From Comamonadaceae bacterium (GTDB lineage Bacteria; Pseudomonadota; Gammaproteobacteria; Burkholderiales; Burkholderiaceae_C), in contig CANIRI010000030.1 of assembly GCA_947469815.1 (NCBI GenBank), positions 1-12,546 of the forward strand: a DNA stretch of 12,546 nt, given 5' to 3'. Under the pieces are notes generated by a model, which did not search any database, was not told the DNA's origin, and saw only the letters and a program-made list of their open reading frames with translations. Below are positions 6,706 to 12,546 of the stretch, one piece after another; position 1 is the stretch's first letter; every line of letters starts with the position of its first letter. The translations under genes and the position numbers were made by a program.

Positions 6706-7028
6706 GAGGACCCTTGCGATTGCCGTTGATCGCCACTGCGCTGATTGCCGTCGGTATGGTGGCATGGACGGCTTGGACATCCACTGAAGCCGGACGAAAG
6801 ACGGAAAGCTTGATCGGCATGGCCAGCCCGCAAACAGGCCTTGATGTGATCGTGACGCTCGACTTCCCGCCGGAGGCCTTTCACTTGACACGTGCCCAAC
6901 AACTGGGCCAACTGGTGAAGACCGACGGCAAACGGATGTATTTGCGGTCAGTTGATCGGTCCGCGCTCAAAGAGTTTTCAAAATTCTATTGGGTTGAACG
7001 CATCGATGCATGGAAGCCAGGCCAATGA
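6702..7028 (+). CDS. Unrecognised 108-residue membrane-anchored protein inside the ABC transporter operon
   Basis: I do not recognise the family. Residues about 5-26 ('LRLPLIATALIAVGMVAWTA') form one strong hydrophobic segment after a short basic N-terminus, so the remaining 80 residues or so probably face the periplasm from a membrane anchor. The soluble part alternates predicted strands and helices ('LDVIVTLDF', 'LTRAQQLGQLV', 'KRMYLRSV', 'SALKEFSKFYWVERI'), suggesting a small alpha/beta domain. It has no cysteine and no known catalytic motif. The gene shares ATGA overlaps with both the ATPase (6702-6705) and the first permease (7025-7028), so it is translationally coupled on both sides. 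That argues that it is a real, stoichiometric part of the transporter, for example an auxiliary subunit or receptor-docking factor. Function is inference. Confidence 0.8.
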   Translation: MRGPLRLPLIATALIAVGMVAWTAWTSTEAGRKTESLIGMASPQTGLDVIVTLDFPPEAFHLTRAQQLGQLVKTDGKRMYLRSVDRSALKEFSKFYWVERIDAWKPGQ

Positions 7029-7870
7029 AGTCCCACGGTATATCACCCGGTGCGGCAACACTGGACCGCCCTCGTGCTTCCTTTGTGACTGCGGCCCAAG
7101 CGCGAGCACTCAAGGGTGGGGCGGGGGTTCTTGCTGTGCTGCTGCTGTGGCTCGCGTCCATCCCGATCGTCGGACTCGAGTCGTATCTGTATCCCTCGCC
7201 CATTGACGTTTGGTACGCCTTTGTCGATTTGATGCGCAAAGGGATCTTGCCGGTCTATGTTTGGGACAGTTTGGGCCGTTACAGCGTCGGTGTGCTTATC
7301 GGCATAACGCTGGGTATAGGCGCCGGCCTGCTGATCGGGATGAACAGCTTTGCGTCCCGATTGATGGGACCTTCCATCAGCTTCCTGTTCGCAATCGTTG
7401 AAGCTGCGTGGATTCCGATATTTGTCATCTGGTGGGGGTACGGACTCAAGACGATTTTGATGGCCCTCGTGTACGTCAGCTTCTTTCCGGTCTTGTACAA
7501 CACGATGGTTGGTGTGCGTACAGTGCCACTGGTCATGATCAATGCGGCGCGTTCGCTGGGTGCAACACGCTTGCAAATCATACGTGAGGTCATCTTGCCC
7601 TCAGCGCTCCCCAGCATGATTACCGGCGTGCGGGTTGGGGCAGGCTTTGCTTTCCGCGGGTTGATCTTTGCGGAGATGATCGCCGCCAAGAGCGGGGTTG
7701 GCTACCTGATTTTTGAAGGGGCAACCAACTTGCAGACTGCTCGAACGATAGTTGGCATGGTTGTGATCGGGTTGCTGTGGCTCTTCATCGAGAACGTTTA
7801 CATAAAGCCCGTGGAGAAAGTAACCATCGAGCGCTGGCGCACAGTCACCACAGCCGAGGACCGAGAATGA
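7025..7870 (+). CDS. NitT/TauT-type ABC transporter permease, first subunit
   Basis: This is a 281-residue inner-membrane channel subunit of the binding-protein-dependent transport family. I chose ATG 7025 (MKSHGISPG) over an in-frame ATG 15 bases earlier because it gives an ATGA overlap with the preceding stop, as elsewhere in the operon. There is one N-terminal membrane helix ('GVLAVLLLWLASIPIVGL') and about five more between residues 80 and 270. The cytoplasmic EAA loop that docks on the ATPase is 'NAARSLGATRLQIIREVILP' (173-192), followed by 'GVRVGAGFAFRGLIFAEMIA'. 'YLYPSPIDVWYAF' near the start is typical of SsuC/TauC-like permeases. It overlaps the second permease by ATGA. The two permeases differ in sequence, so they probably form a heterodimer. 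Confidence 0.95.
   Translation: MKSHGISPGAATLDRPRASFVTAAQARALKGGAGVLAVLLLWLASIPIVGLESYLYPSPIDVWYAFVDLMRKGILPVYVWDSLGRYSVGVLIGITLGIGAGLLIGMNSFASRLMGPSISFLFAIVEAAWIPIFVIWWGYGLKTILMALVYVSFFPVLYNTMVGVRTVPLVMINAARSLGATRLQIIREVILPSALPSMITGVRVGAGFAFRGLIFAEMIAAKSGVGYLIFEGATNLQTARTIVGMVVIGLLWLFIENVYIKPVEKVTIERWRTVTTAEDRE
7856..7860 (+). promoter_or_regulatory. Ribosome binding site for the second permease
   Basis: GAGGA sits six bases before ATG 7867, inside the end of the first permease gene. It supports this start over the in-frame ATG 90 bases upstream (7777), which would lie wholly within permease-1 coding sequence. Confidence 0.65.
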
Positions 7871-8652
7871 AGCAGTCACGTATCCGCTTACCCATGGCTG
7901 GGCGTTGGATCGGCGTGTTGCCGTTCGTAGTGGTCGGCATCGTCTGGGCAGCGCTGCCGAGCTTGATCGAATATCCTTCTTACAAGTTGCCGGGCCCAGG
8001 ACAAGTTGCGACGCGCTTGCAGTCCGTGTTGTCCGATGGCTCTCTCGCAAGCAACTTGCTCGCCAGCCTGCAGCGCCTGGGCGCTGGCTTTGTGATTGGT
8101 GCGGCTTTGGCTTTGGTTCTGGGCATCGCGATAGCCATGAACAGACATGTGGCTGAGACGCTCAAGCCCGTTCTCACTTTTCTGCAGTCGATAGCTGGCA
8201 TTGCTTGGGTGCCATTGGCGATCATCTGGTTTGGCATCGGAGACGGCGCTGTCATTTTCATCATCGCCAACACCATTTTCTTCAGTCTTCTGCTCAATGC
8301 TGTGGTGGGGGTTCAGCAAATCCCCACAGTGCTGCATCGTGCCGTAAAAAGCCATGGCGCCCAAGGGGTTCAGGTGCTGCTGTCACTGATCCTGCCTGGG
8401 GCGCTCGTACAGATCACACTCGGGATGCGAACTGCACTGGCCTACGGATGGCGGGCCCTGGTTGCTGGAGAAATGATCAGCGGTACCAGTGGTTTGGGCT
8501 ACATGACCATGGAAGGCGTGCAACTGTTTCAGACCGATACCGTCATTCTGGGAATGATCTTGATTGGTGTGATCTGGCTGCTGATGGACAGGTTTATTTT
8601 TCGCGTTCTTGAATTGAAGACGGTGGTGCGATGGGGAATGATCAAGCAATGA
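7867..8652 (+). CDS. NitT/TauT-type ABC transporter permease, second subunit
   Basis: This is a 261-residue membrane subunit related to, but distinct from, the first permease. The start at 7867 overlaps the preceding stop (ATGA) and has a good Shine-Dalgarno sequence. Helices are visible at 'WIGVLPFVVVGIVWAALP', 'AGFVIGAALALVLGIAIAM', 'GAVIFIIANTIFFSLLLNAV' and 'VILGMILIGVIWLLM'. 'SYKLPGPGQVATRLQSVL' matches the family's N-terminal loop. Its EAA-like loop reads 'RAVKSHGAQGVQVLLSLILP' (158-177): the key glycine (Gly164) is kept, but the loop is otherwise divergent from permease 1, consistent with an asymmetric heterodimer in which the two coupling helices differ. The gene ends in ATGA, opening a 36-codon ORF that leads to the GMC enzyme gene. 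Confidence 0.94.
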   Translation: MKQSRIRLPMAGRWIGVLPFVVVGIVWAALPSLIEYPSYKLPGPGQVATRLQSVLSDGSLASNLLASLQRLGAGFVIGAALALVLGIAIAMNRHVAETLKPVLTFLQSIAGIAWVPLAIIWFGIGDGAVIFIIANTIFFSLLLNAVVGVQQIPTVLHRAVKSHGAQGVQVLLSLILPGALVQITLGMRTALAYGWRALVAGEMISGTSGLGYMTMEGVQLFQTDTVILGMILIGVIWLLMDRFIFRVLELKTVVRWGMIKQ

Positions 8653-8759
8653 TTGCCAGCGCCGTGAGTCCGAGATCTGAGTCCGCCAGGCGTGTCTCCG
8701 CGCTTCCCCAGCTTCGTATCAAATTGCCCATGCGATTGATCTCGGGGGACGGCAATTGA
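8649..8759 (+). CDS. Possible 36-residue bridging ORF between permease 2 and the GMC oxidoreductase
   Basis: Its ATG overlaps the permease-2 stop (ATGA at 8649-8652). Its own TGA (8757-8759) overlaps the TTG start of the GMC gene (8756-8758) as TTGA, so it spans the 103-bp gap exactly. The peptide (MIASAVSPRSESARRV, then 20 more residues) is basic, with no domain or membrane helix visible. Because GMC starts on the weak codon TTG, a coupling role is attractive. An alternative is that it is the remnant of a former, longer coding region. Confidence 0.3.
   Translation: MIASAVSPRSESARRVSALPQLRIKLPMRLISGDGN
8744..8749 (+). promoter_or_regulatory. Ribosome binding site supporting the TTG start of the GMC enzyme gene
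   Basis: GGGGGA lies six bases before TTG 8756. The nearest upstream ATG (8730) is in another frame and belongs to the 36-codon ORF. The site therefore decides in favour of the unusual TTG start. Confidence 0.6.
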
Positions 8760-10381
8760 ACTCCAAAGCAGATCATTTCGACTACATCGTCGTGGGCGCC
8801 GGCACCAGTGGATGTGTACTCGCCAATCGCCTTTCTGCCGATCCTAAAGCGCGAATCTTACTGCTGGAGGCGGGTGGCAGGGACCAAGGTATTTGGATGC
8901 GCCTCCCCGTTGGCTACTACAAGACGATTGCAAACAGCAGGTCAGTTAATCGCTTTGAGTGTGAGACAGGAATCGGGCCGGACAACCGGAAAATCGCTTG
9001 GCCAAGAGGACGCGTTCTAGGTGGGTCCAGTTCGATCAATGGGCTTGTGTTCATCAGAGGCCAGCATCAGGACTTCGACGATTGGGAAAGCCTCGGCGCA
9101 AGCGGGTGGAACTACCAGGCAGTATTGCCATATTTCAGAAAATTTGAAAGCTATCAGGATCGCCCAAGTCTGTACAGAGGCACGGATGGTGAACTTTCCA
9201 TCAGTGACTTGCGCAACGACGATCCATGCTGCAAAGCTTGGTTGTTGGCTGCAAAATCCTTGGGCTTTCCGCCCAATCTGGATTTCAACGCCGAAACCAC
9301 CATTGGTGTCGGGAAGTATCAGGTCACGGTCGGCCGTCGCTGGCGGGCAAGTTCGGCAACAGCCTTTCTGCACCCAATATCAGAACGTCCAAATCTGTCG
9401 GTTGTGACTTCCGCGCATGCTACGCGCGTTGTCATTGAGCATGGGCGCGCAATCGGAGTTGAGTGGCTGGGAGCAGATGGCTTGAAGATGGCGAAGGCGG
9501 ATAGCGCTGTCGTTCTTTCCGCGGGGGCCATCCAAACCCCGCAGATTCTTCAACTATCCGGCGTTGGACCAGCCTCTCTTTTAGAGAAGCATGGGATCGC
9601 GGTTCTGGTCGATGCTCCAGAAGTTGGTGAAAATCTCCAAGACCACTATCAAGTGCGTATGGTGGTGCGCATGAAGGACAAGAAGTCTTTGAACAACTAT
9701 GTCAGAAATCCAACTCACCTTGCTGCTATGGGGCTAGACTGGTTGCTGTTTGGGCGTGGTCCACTGACTGTCGGCGCTGGGCAGGTTGGAGGTGCATTCG
9801 TTTCGCAGTACTCGGACGATGGACGACCCGACATGCAACTTTACGCATTGCCATTGTCGGTGGACGGACCGGGACGACCGTTGCATACGTTCCCTGGTTT
9901 CACGTCAGTGGCTTGGCAGTGCCACCCAAAGTCGCGAGGGCGCATTCGAATCCGCTCGCCCCATCCACTGGATGCGCCGAGTATCACTGCCAATTATTTG
10001 AGCGAGGCGCCGGACGTTGAAGTGACAGTCGCAGCCTTGGAGATGATGAGGAGTATTGTGGGCGCCTCACCGTTCGTGGAGCAGGTGCATTCAGAGGTTG
10101 CACCGGGATCAGGTTTCCAAAGTACAACACGACTGGCGGAGTACGCCAAAGCGTCTGGCGGAACGGCATTCCATCCAGTCGGGACCTGCCGCATGGGTGC
10201 ATACAGGCGTGCAGTGGTGAACCCAGATCTCAAAGTCCAAGGGATCGAGCGCCTTTACGTTGCGGACGCCTCTATCATGCCGAAGATTACCTCGGCAAAT
10301 ACCATGGCGGCATGCTACATGATTGGCGAAGTAGCGGCAGACCGCATTCTGAAGCGCCGTCCGGTTGGCGAGGGACCATGA
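8756..10381 (+). CDS. GMC-family FAD-dependent alcohol dehydrogenase (choline-dehydrogenase-like)
   Basis: This is a 541-residue flavoprotein of full family length that oxidises an alcohol or sugar hydroxyl and passes electrons to an acceptor. Seen: the FAD dinucleotide motif 'YIVVGAGTSGC' (10-20); Glu38 in 'LLLEAGG', for the ribose; GMC signature 1 'PRGRVLGGSSSINGLVFIRG' (83-102); signature 2 'GAIQTPQILQLSGVG' (257-271); and the catalytic pair His473 in 'FHPVGTCRMG' and Asn515 in 'TSANTMAACYMIGE'. A His/Asn pair is the active-site arrangement of choline oxidase-like members. There is no signal peptide, so it is probably cytoplasmic and a dehydrogenase rather than a secreted oxidase. It starts with TTG behind a good Shine-Dalgarno sequence and ends in an ATGA overlap with the hydrolase gene. 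Its product could be an aldehyde, ketone or lactone; the substrate is unknown. Confidence 0.94.
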   Translation: MNSKADHFDYIVVGAGTSGCVLANRLSADPKARILLLEAGGRDQGIWMRLPVGYYKTIANSRSVNRFECETGIGPDNRKIAWPRGRVLGGSSSINGLVFIRGQHQDFDDWESLGASGWNYQAVLPYFRKFESYQDRPSLYRGTDGELSISDLRNDDPCCKAWLLAAKSLGFPPNLDFNAETTIGVGKYQVTVGRRWRASSATAFLHPISERPNLSVVTSAHATRVVIEHGRAIGVEWLGADGLKMAKADSAVVLSAGAIQTPQILQLSGVGPASLLEKHGIAVLVDAPEVGENLQDHYQVRMVVRMKDKKSLNNYVRNPTHLAAMGLDWLLFGRGPLTVGAGQVGGAFVSQYSDDGRPDMQLYALPLSVDGPGRPLHTFPGFTSVAWQCHPKSRGRIRIRSPHPLDAPSITANYLSEAPDVEVTVAALEMMRSIVGASPFVEQVHSEVAPGSGFQSTTRLAEYAKASGGTAFHPVGTCRMGAYRRAVVNPDLKVQGIERLYVADASIMPKITSANTMAACYMIGEVAADRILKRRPVGEGP

Positions 10382-11217
10382 GGACATTTGACTCGCATGT
10401 GCACTTTTGGCAAGTTGCCCGGGGCGACGATATTTTGATATTGCAGCACGAGTCACGACTCAGGCAAGACTATTTGCCGGCGTGTCTGTTGCAGGAAATG
10501 GTGAGCAGTGGTGTCGATGGCGTTGTCGTCATCCAGTCTGCCCCTACTTCGGTCGAAACCGACTTTTTGCTGACCTTGACTCGCGATATCCCATGGGTTC
10601 GGGCCGTAGTCGGGTGGGCAGACTTGTCTGATGCGCGCGGTGTTGAGAAATTCTGCGATCGAAAGTCCACGTATCCCAAACTCGTGGGAATGCGAGCAAT
10701 GCTTCACAGACAAGAAGATCCCAACTGGATATCAAACGAGGCAGTGCGTGCGGGTGTAGACCGCCTGGTCAGTGCCGGACTGACATTGGACGTCACGGCG
10801 CATCCGAAACACTTGGCGGCGTGTGTGTCGGTCTTGCAGGCGGAACCGACGTTGCGTCTGATGATTGATCACCTAGGCTTTCCGGAAACTGCAACTGGTG
10901 GTTGGCAGCCGTGGGCTGATGGCATCAGGAAGATTGCATCGCACCAGGGAGCCGCATGCAAGTTTTCCGGTCTGCTCGAGGGCAGTCGAAGGAACGATAA
11001 TGCAATTGCTCCCATTGATGCATACGTTCGGCACGCTATCGAGTGTTTTGGCCCAACGCGAGTTGCATTTGGCAGTAACTGGCCAGTCGTAGAGGTCGCT
11101 GGTGGATATGCCTTTTGGCACGACGCAGCAAAATTGATATTGACGGAGATGGGGCTGACACAGGCAGACTGTCAAGAGATTCTTTGCAAATCCGGGCCCA
11201 GGTTCTACAAGCTGTGA
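10378..11217 (+). CDS. Amidohydrolase-2 / COG3618-type TIM-barrel hydrolase (lactonase-like)
   Basis: This is a 279-residue hydrolase. I chose ATG 10378 (MRTFDSHVHFW) over an in-frame ATG 66 bases upstream, since it gives the ATGA overlap and places the metal/active-site HxH motif (His7, His9) at the N-terminus as in relatives. 'YPKLVGMRAML', 'LTLDVTAHPKHL' and 'RLMIDHLGFP' follow, with His and Asp residues at the ends of barrel strands, then 'GAACKFSGLLEG' and 'RVAFGSNWPVVEV' (about 229-241). The family includes L-fuconolactonase and pyrone-dicarboxylate lactonase, so hydrolysis of a lactone or cyclic ester is the best guess. That fits directly downstream of an alcohol-oxidising GMC enzyme. 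Many lactonases of the group have Asp in 'FGSDWPV' where this one has Asn234; whether the position is catalytic here is uncertain. Confidence 0.88.
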   Translation: MRTFDSHVHFWQVARGDDILILQHESRLRQDYLPACLLQEMVSSGVDGVVVIQSAPTSVETDFLLTLTRDIPWVRAVVGWADLSDARGVEKFCDRKSTYPKLVGMRAMLHRQEDPNWISNEAVRAGVDRLVSAGLTLDVTAHPKHLAACVSVLQAEPTLRLMIDHLGFPETATGGWQPWADGIRKIASHQGAACKFSGLLEGSRRNDNAIAPIDAYVRHAIECFGPTRVAFGSNWPVVEVAGGYAFWHDAAKLILTEMGLTQADCQEILCKSGPRFYKL

Positions 11218-11220
11218 CTC

Positions 11221-11349
11221 ATGTATCGTGATCAAGTGGACGTAGTAGCTGAGACAGGCACCCGCCATTTTCGTCTCGCGGGAGGCGTCGTTGATGTGCT
11301 GAGGACTTGTTGGTGCCAATTGAAGGTTGAGTTCAAATATGCTTTTTAA
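11221..11349 (+). CDS. Possible 42-residue bridging ORF between hydrolase and gntR
   Basis: The ATG lies three bases after the hydrolase stop, and the frame stays open through the 121-bp gap, ending in TAA eight bases past the gntR ATG. The peptide (starting MYRDQVDVVAETGTRHF) has two cysteines in 'CWC' near its end and no recognisable domain. No clear Shine-Dalgarno sequence precedes it. It has the same start-at-stop, end-at-start geometry as the other gap ORFs; chance cannot be ruled out. Confidence 0.2.
   Translation: MYRDQVDVVAETGTRHFRLAGGVVDVLRTCWCQLKVEFKYAF
11310..11319. promoter_or_regulatory. Possible GntR autoregulatory half-sites upstream of gntR
   Basis: TTGG-TG-CCAA, two perfect 4-bp arms around TG, lies 20 bases before the gntR ATG. 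FadR-type regulators often bind TGGT/ACCA-like palindromes near their own gene. The match is short and was found by eye only. Confidence 0.2.
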
Positions 11350-12133
11350 GCCAGTGCATTCACAGCGGTTGTACCGCCAGATAGCCGATCAGATACTTGG
11401 CCTGTTTGATCAGGGGCACATCAAGGCCGGGGACAGGCTCCCGTCGGAGCGTGCTCTTGCAGAACAGCTGGGTGTAAGTCGTTCTTCAGTTCGGGAGGCG
11501 TTGATCGCGCTAGAAATGGAGGGTAGGGTTGAGGTTGGAGTTGGCGTTGGCATTTTCGTTCGGGCTTCTAGACCCACGAGTGCCACGGTCCTGGCGGGCT
11601 CGGGTGATCGCCCGGTTGCGGACCCGTTGGGACCGTTCGACATCCTACGTACACGTTGTCTGATCGAAGGTGAGGCCGCTGCGTTAGCGGCGCAAAACGC
11701 AAATGCTGCACAGATCGCAGTCATTGAGCTTGCGTATCAACGGCTTGCAGACGACTGGGCGCGCGGCCATTTCAACCACCAGAATGACCGAGACTTTCAC
11801 TTGGCGATTACAGATGCGTCAGGCAACGGCGCCTTGACCTTTGTTGCAAAGGCACTTTGGGACCAGCAGATATTTCATCCGCTTTTTGACCGGTTTGAGC
11901 AGCTCTTCGTCGCACCGGGCCGCAGGCAAGAGAACCTTGCTGAGCATGAAGCTATTACTAAGGCAATTGCAGCGCGCGACCCAAAGCGTGCAAGAGCATC
12001 GTTGGTTCGTCACTTAACAAACGCTGAGAAGGTCCGGCTGCAGTTGTTGAAGCGTGATAAAGATCCAAGTCAATCCCAGTCGAAGTCGAAGCTATCGCCC
12101 GGCTCACAGGCTGGCCCGGCCACACATCTCTAA
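11339..12133 (+). CDS. GntR-family regulator, FadR subfamily (FCD domain)
   Basis: This is a 264-residue one-component regulator. I chose ATG 11339 (MLFKPVHSQRLYRQ) rather than in-frame TTG 11327, because GAAGG precedes it and the FadR-type N-terminus then aligns. The winged helix spans 8-75, with 'LPSERALAEQLGVSRSSVRE' (34-53) as the helix-turn-helix and 'ALIALEMEGRVEV' after it. The all-helical FCD ligand domain follows: 'DILRTRCLIEGEAAALAA', Asp150/His154 in 'NDRDFHLAI', His203 in 'LAEHEAI' and His225 in 'SLVRHL'. These give the full set of metal ligands of the FCD type, so a metal-bound carboxylate effector is likely. The tail after residue 240 is a Ser/Gln/Lys-rich low-complexity stretch. 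It ends the catabolic cluster and probably represses it until the substrate or an acid intermediate appears. Confidence 0.94.
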   Translation: MLFKPVHSQRLYRQIADQILGLFDQGHIKAGDRLPSERALAEQLGVSRSSVREALIALEMEGRVEVGVGVGIFVRASRPTSATVLAGSGDRPVADPLGPFDILRTRCLIEGEAAALAAQNANAAQIAVIELAYQRLADDWARGHFNHQNDRDFHLAITDASGNGALTFVAKALWDQQIFHPLFDRFEQLFVAPGRRQENLAEHEAITKAIAARDPKRARASLVRHLTNAEKVRLQLLKRDKDPSQSQSKSKLSPGSQAGPATHL

Positions 12134-12199
12134 CAGATCCCCATCTCCAATAGCAACAGATGACCCAATCCGCTGTTTCAAACAATTGCGTCGAACTAG

Positions 12200-12224
12200 A
12201 GTTGATTGGACTCCGCAATCAACT
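12200..12224. terminator. Stem-loop downstream of gntR, possible terminator or operator
   Basis: AGTTGATTG (12200-12208) and CAATCAACT (12216-12224) form a perfect 9-bp stem with a 7-base loop, 67 bases after the gntR stop. The strong perfect pairing suggests a transcript 3' end. It lacks a following T-run, so Rho-dependent termination with a protective hairpin, or a protein-binding palindrome, are equal options. Confidence 0.4.
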
Positions 12225-12325
12225 TGGCTCGGCCACCGTGTTGTTCGGCCGTGATGTGCCGGACCGCAATTGCGCAGAAAGCCAGGCTAGTAAAAAACTC
12301 TTATAAATCAATGACTTACGATGGA

Positions 12326-12347
12326 AAATATTAAACGTGTAATATTT
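12326..12347. repeat. AT-rich 22-bp near-perfect palindrome beside the IS end
   Basis: The arms AAATATTA (12326-12333) and TAATATTT (12340-12347) flank AACGTG. Ten of eleven base pairs match, and the centre is ACGT. It lies about 20 bases from the transposase stop, in the most AT-rich stretch of the window. Gene-regulatory site, IS target feature and chance are all open. Confidence 0.4.
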
Positions 12348-12365
12348 CGTGTCAGTAGTGTCCGG

Positions 12366-12546
12366 TTAAAAAGTGAACAAATTCAACTGGTTACCGTCGA
12401 ATGCACTTTCGATCGTGTCGCCATCGAGCTGCAAGGCGCTAGAAACCTGGGTTTTCTCGAATAACGAGACCGACAAAATCTGTAGCAAAGTGTAGAGCGA
12501 GGCGTTCAATTGAAGTTCCTTCTTAACAATGGCAATAAGTACGTAG
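12366..12546 (-). mobile_element. C-terminal end of an IS4-family transposase gene (partial, runs off window)
   Basis: The minus-strand frame reads 59 residues to a TAA at 12368-12366: 'YVLIAIVKKELQLNASLYTL' is followed by 'LQILSVSLFEKT', and the chain ends 'GNQLNLFTF'. This matches what I know of the C-terminus of IS4-family transposases with an N-terminal DUF4372 domain ('AIVKK', 'LDASLYTLLQILS', 'LFEK', 'NQL-LF-F'). The visible part shows no frameshift. AGTGTCCGG (12357-12365) next to the stop probably lies in or near the terminal inverted repeat, but the other end is outside the window, so the boundary is unproven. The rest of the element continues to the right. Confidence 0.8.

Noticed and set aside
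12265..12274. Perfect 10-bp palindrome CGCAATTGCG
   Set aside because: Short palindromes of this size occur by chance in a window of this length, and nothing around it suggests a role.

Overview
The window looks like an accessory or catabolic region of a betaproteobacterial (Burkholderiales-type) chromosome or large plasmid. The evidence is a high-GC, dense, single-direction operon style, a Bug/TctC-type periplasmic binding protein (a family strongly expanded in Bordetella, Cupriavidus, Variovorax and relatives), and an IS4-family transposase tail at the right edge. This taxonomic call is inference from gene families, not a database match.

Left module (1-3850, very GC-rich). On the minus strand an IclR regulator (1777-2592), a Bug-type solute-binding protein (732-1718) and a class III CoA-transferase (1-723, cut by the window edge) form a probable operon. 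Divergent from them is a nitronate-monooxygenase/2-nitropropane-dioxygenase-type FMN enzyme (2717-3850). In the short divergent gap the two predicted -35 boxes are the two arms of one 15-bp near-palindrome (2615-2629), a good candidate IclR operator. The predicted iclR transcript would be almost leaderless.

Right module (3854-12133, lower GC, all plus strand). It begins 3 bp after the nitronate-monooxygenase stop. The order is: SDR oxidoreductase; NitT/TauT-type ABC binding protein, ATPase, an unrecognised 108-aa membrane-anchored protein, and two different permeases; GMC-type FAD alcohol dehydrogenase; COG3618-type amidohydrolase/lactonase; FadR-type GntR regulator. From the ATPase to permease 2, and from the GMC enzyme to the hydrolase, genes overlap by ATGA. 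Each of the four wider gaps holds a short ORF (11 to 55 codons) that begins at or just after the upstream stop and ends on or just past the downstream start. The simplest reading is uptake of a small organic compound, oxidation by the GMC and SDR enzymes, and opening of a lactone or similar intermediate by the hydrolase, under GntR control. The substrate cannot be read from the sequence.

Right edge (12134-12546). After gntR come a 9-bp stem-loop, an AT-rich 22-bp near-palindrome and the C-terminal 59 codons of an IS4-family transposase on the minus strand. The composition change at about 3850 and the IS at the other end are consistent with the right module having been acquired.

The most unusual items are the 108-aa protein inside the ABC cassette, the chain of bridging mini-ORFs, and the shared -35 palindrome. 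I see no CRISPR, tRNA, rRNA, phage or defence system.
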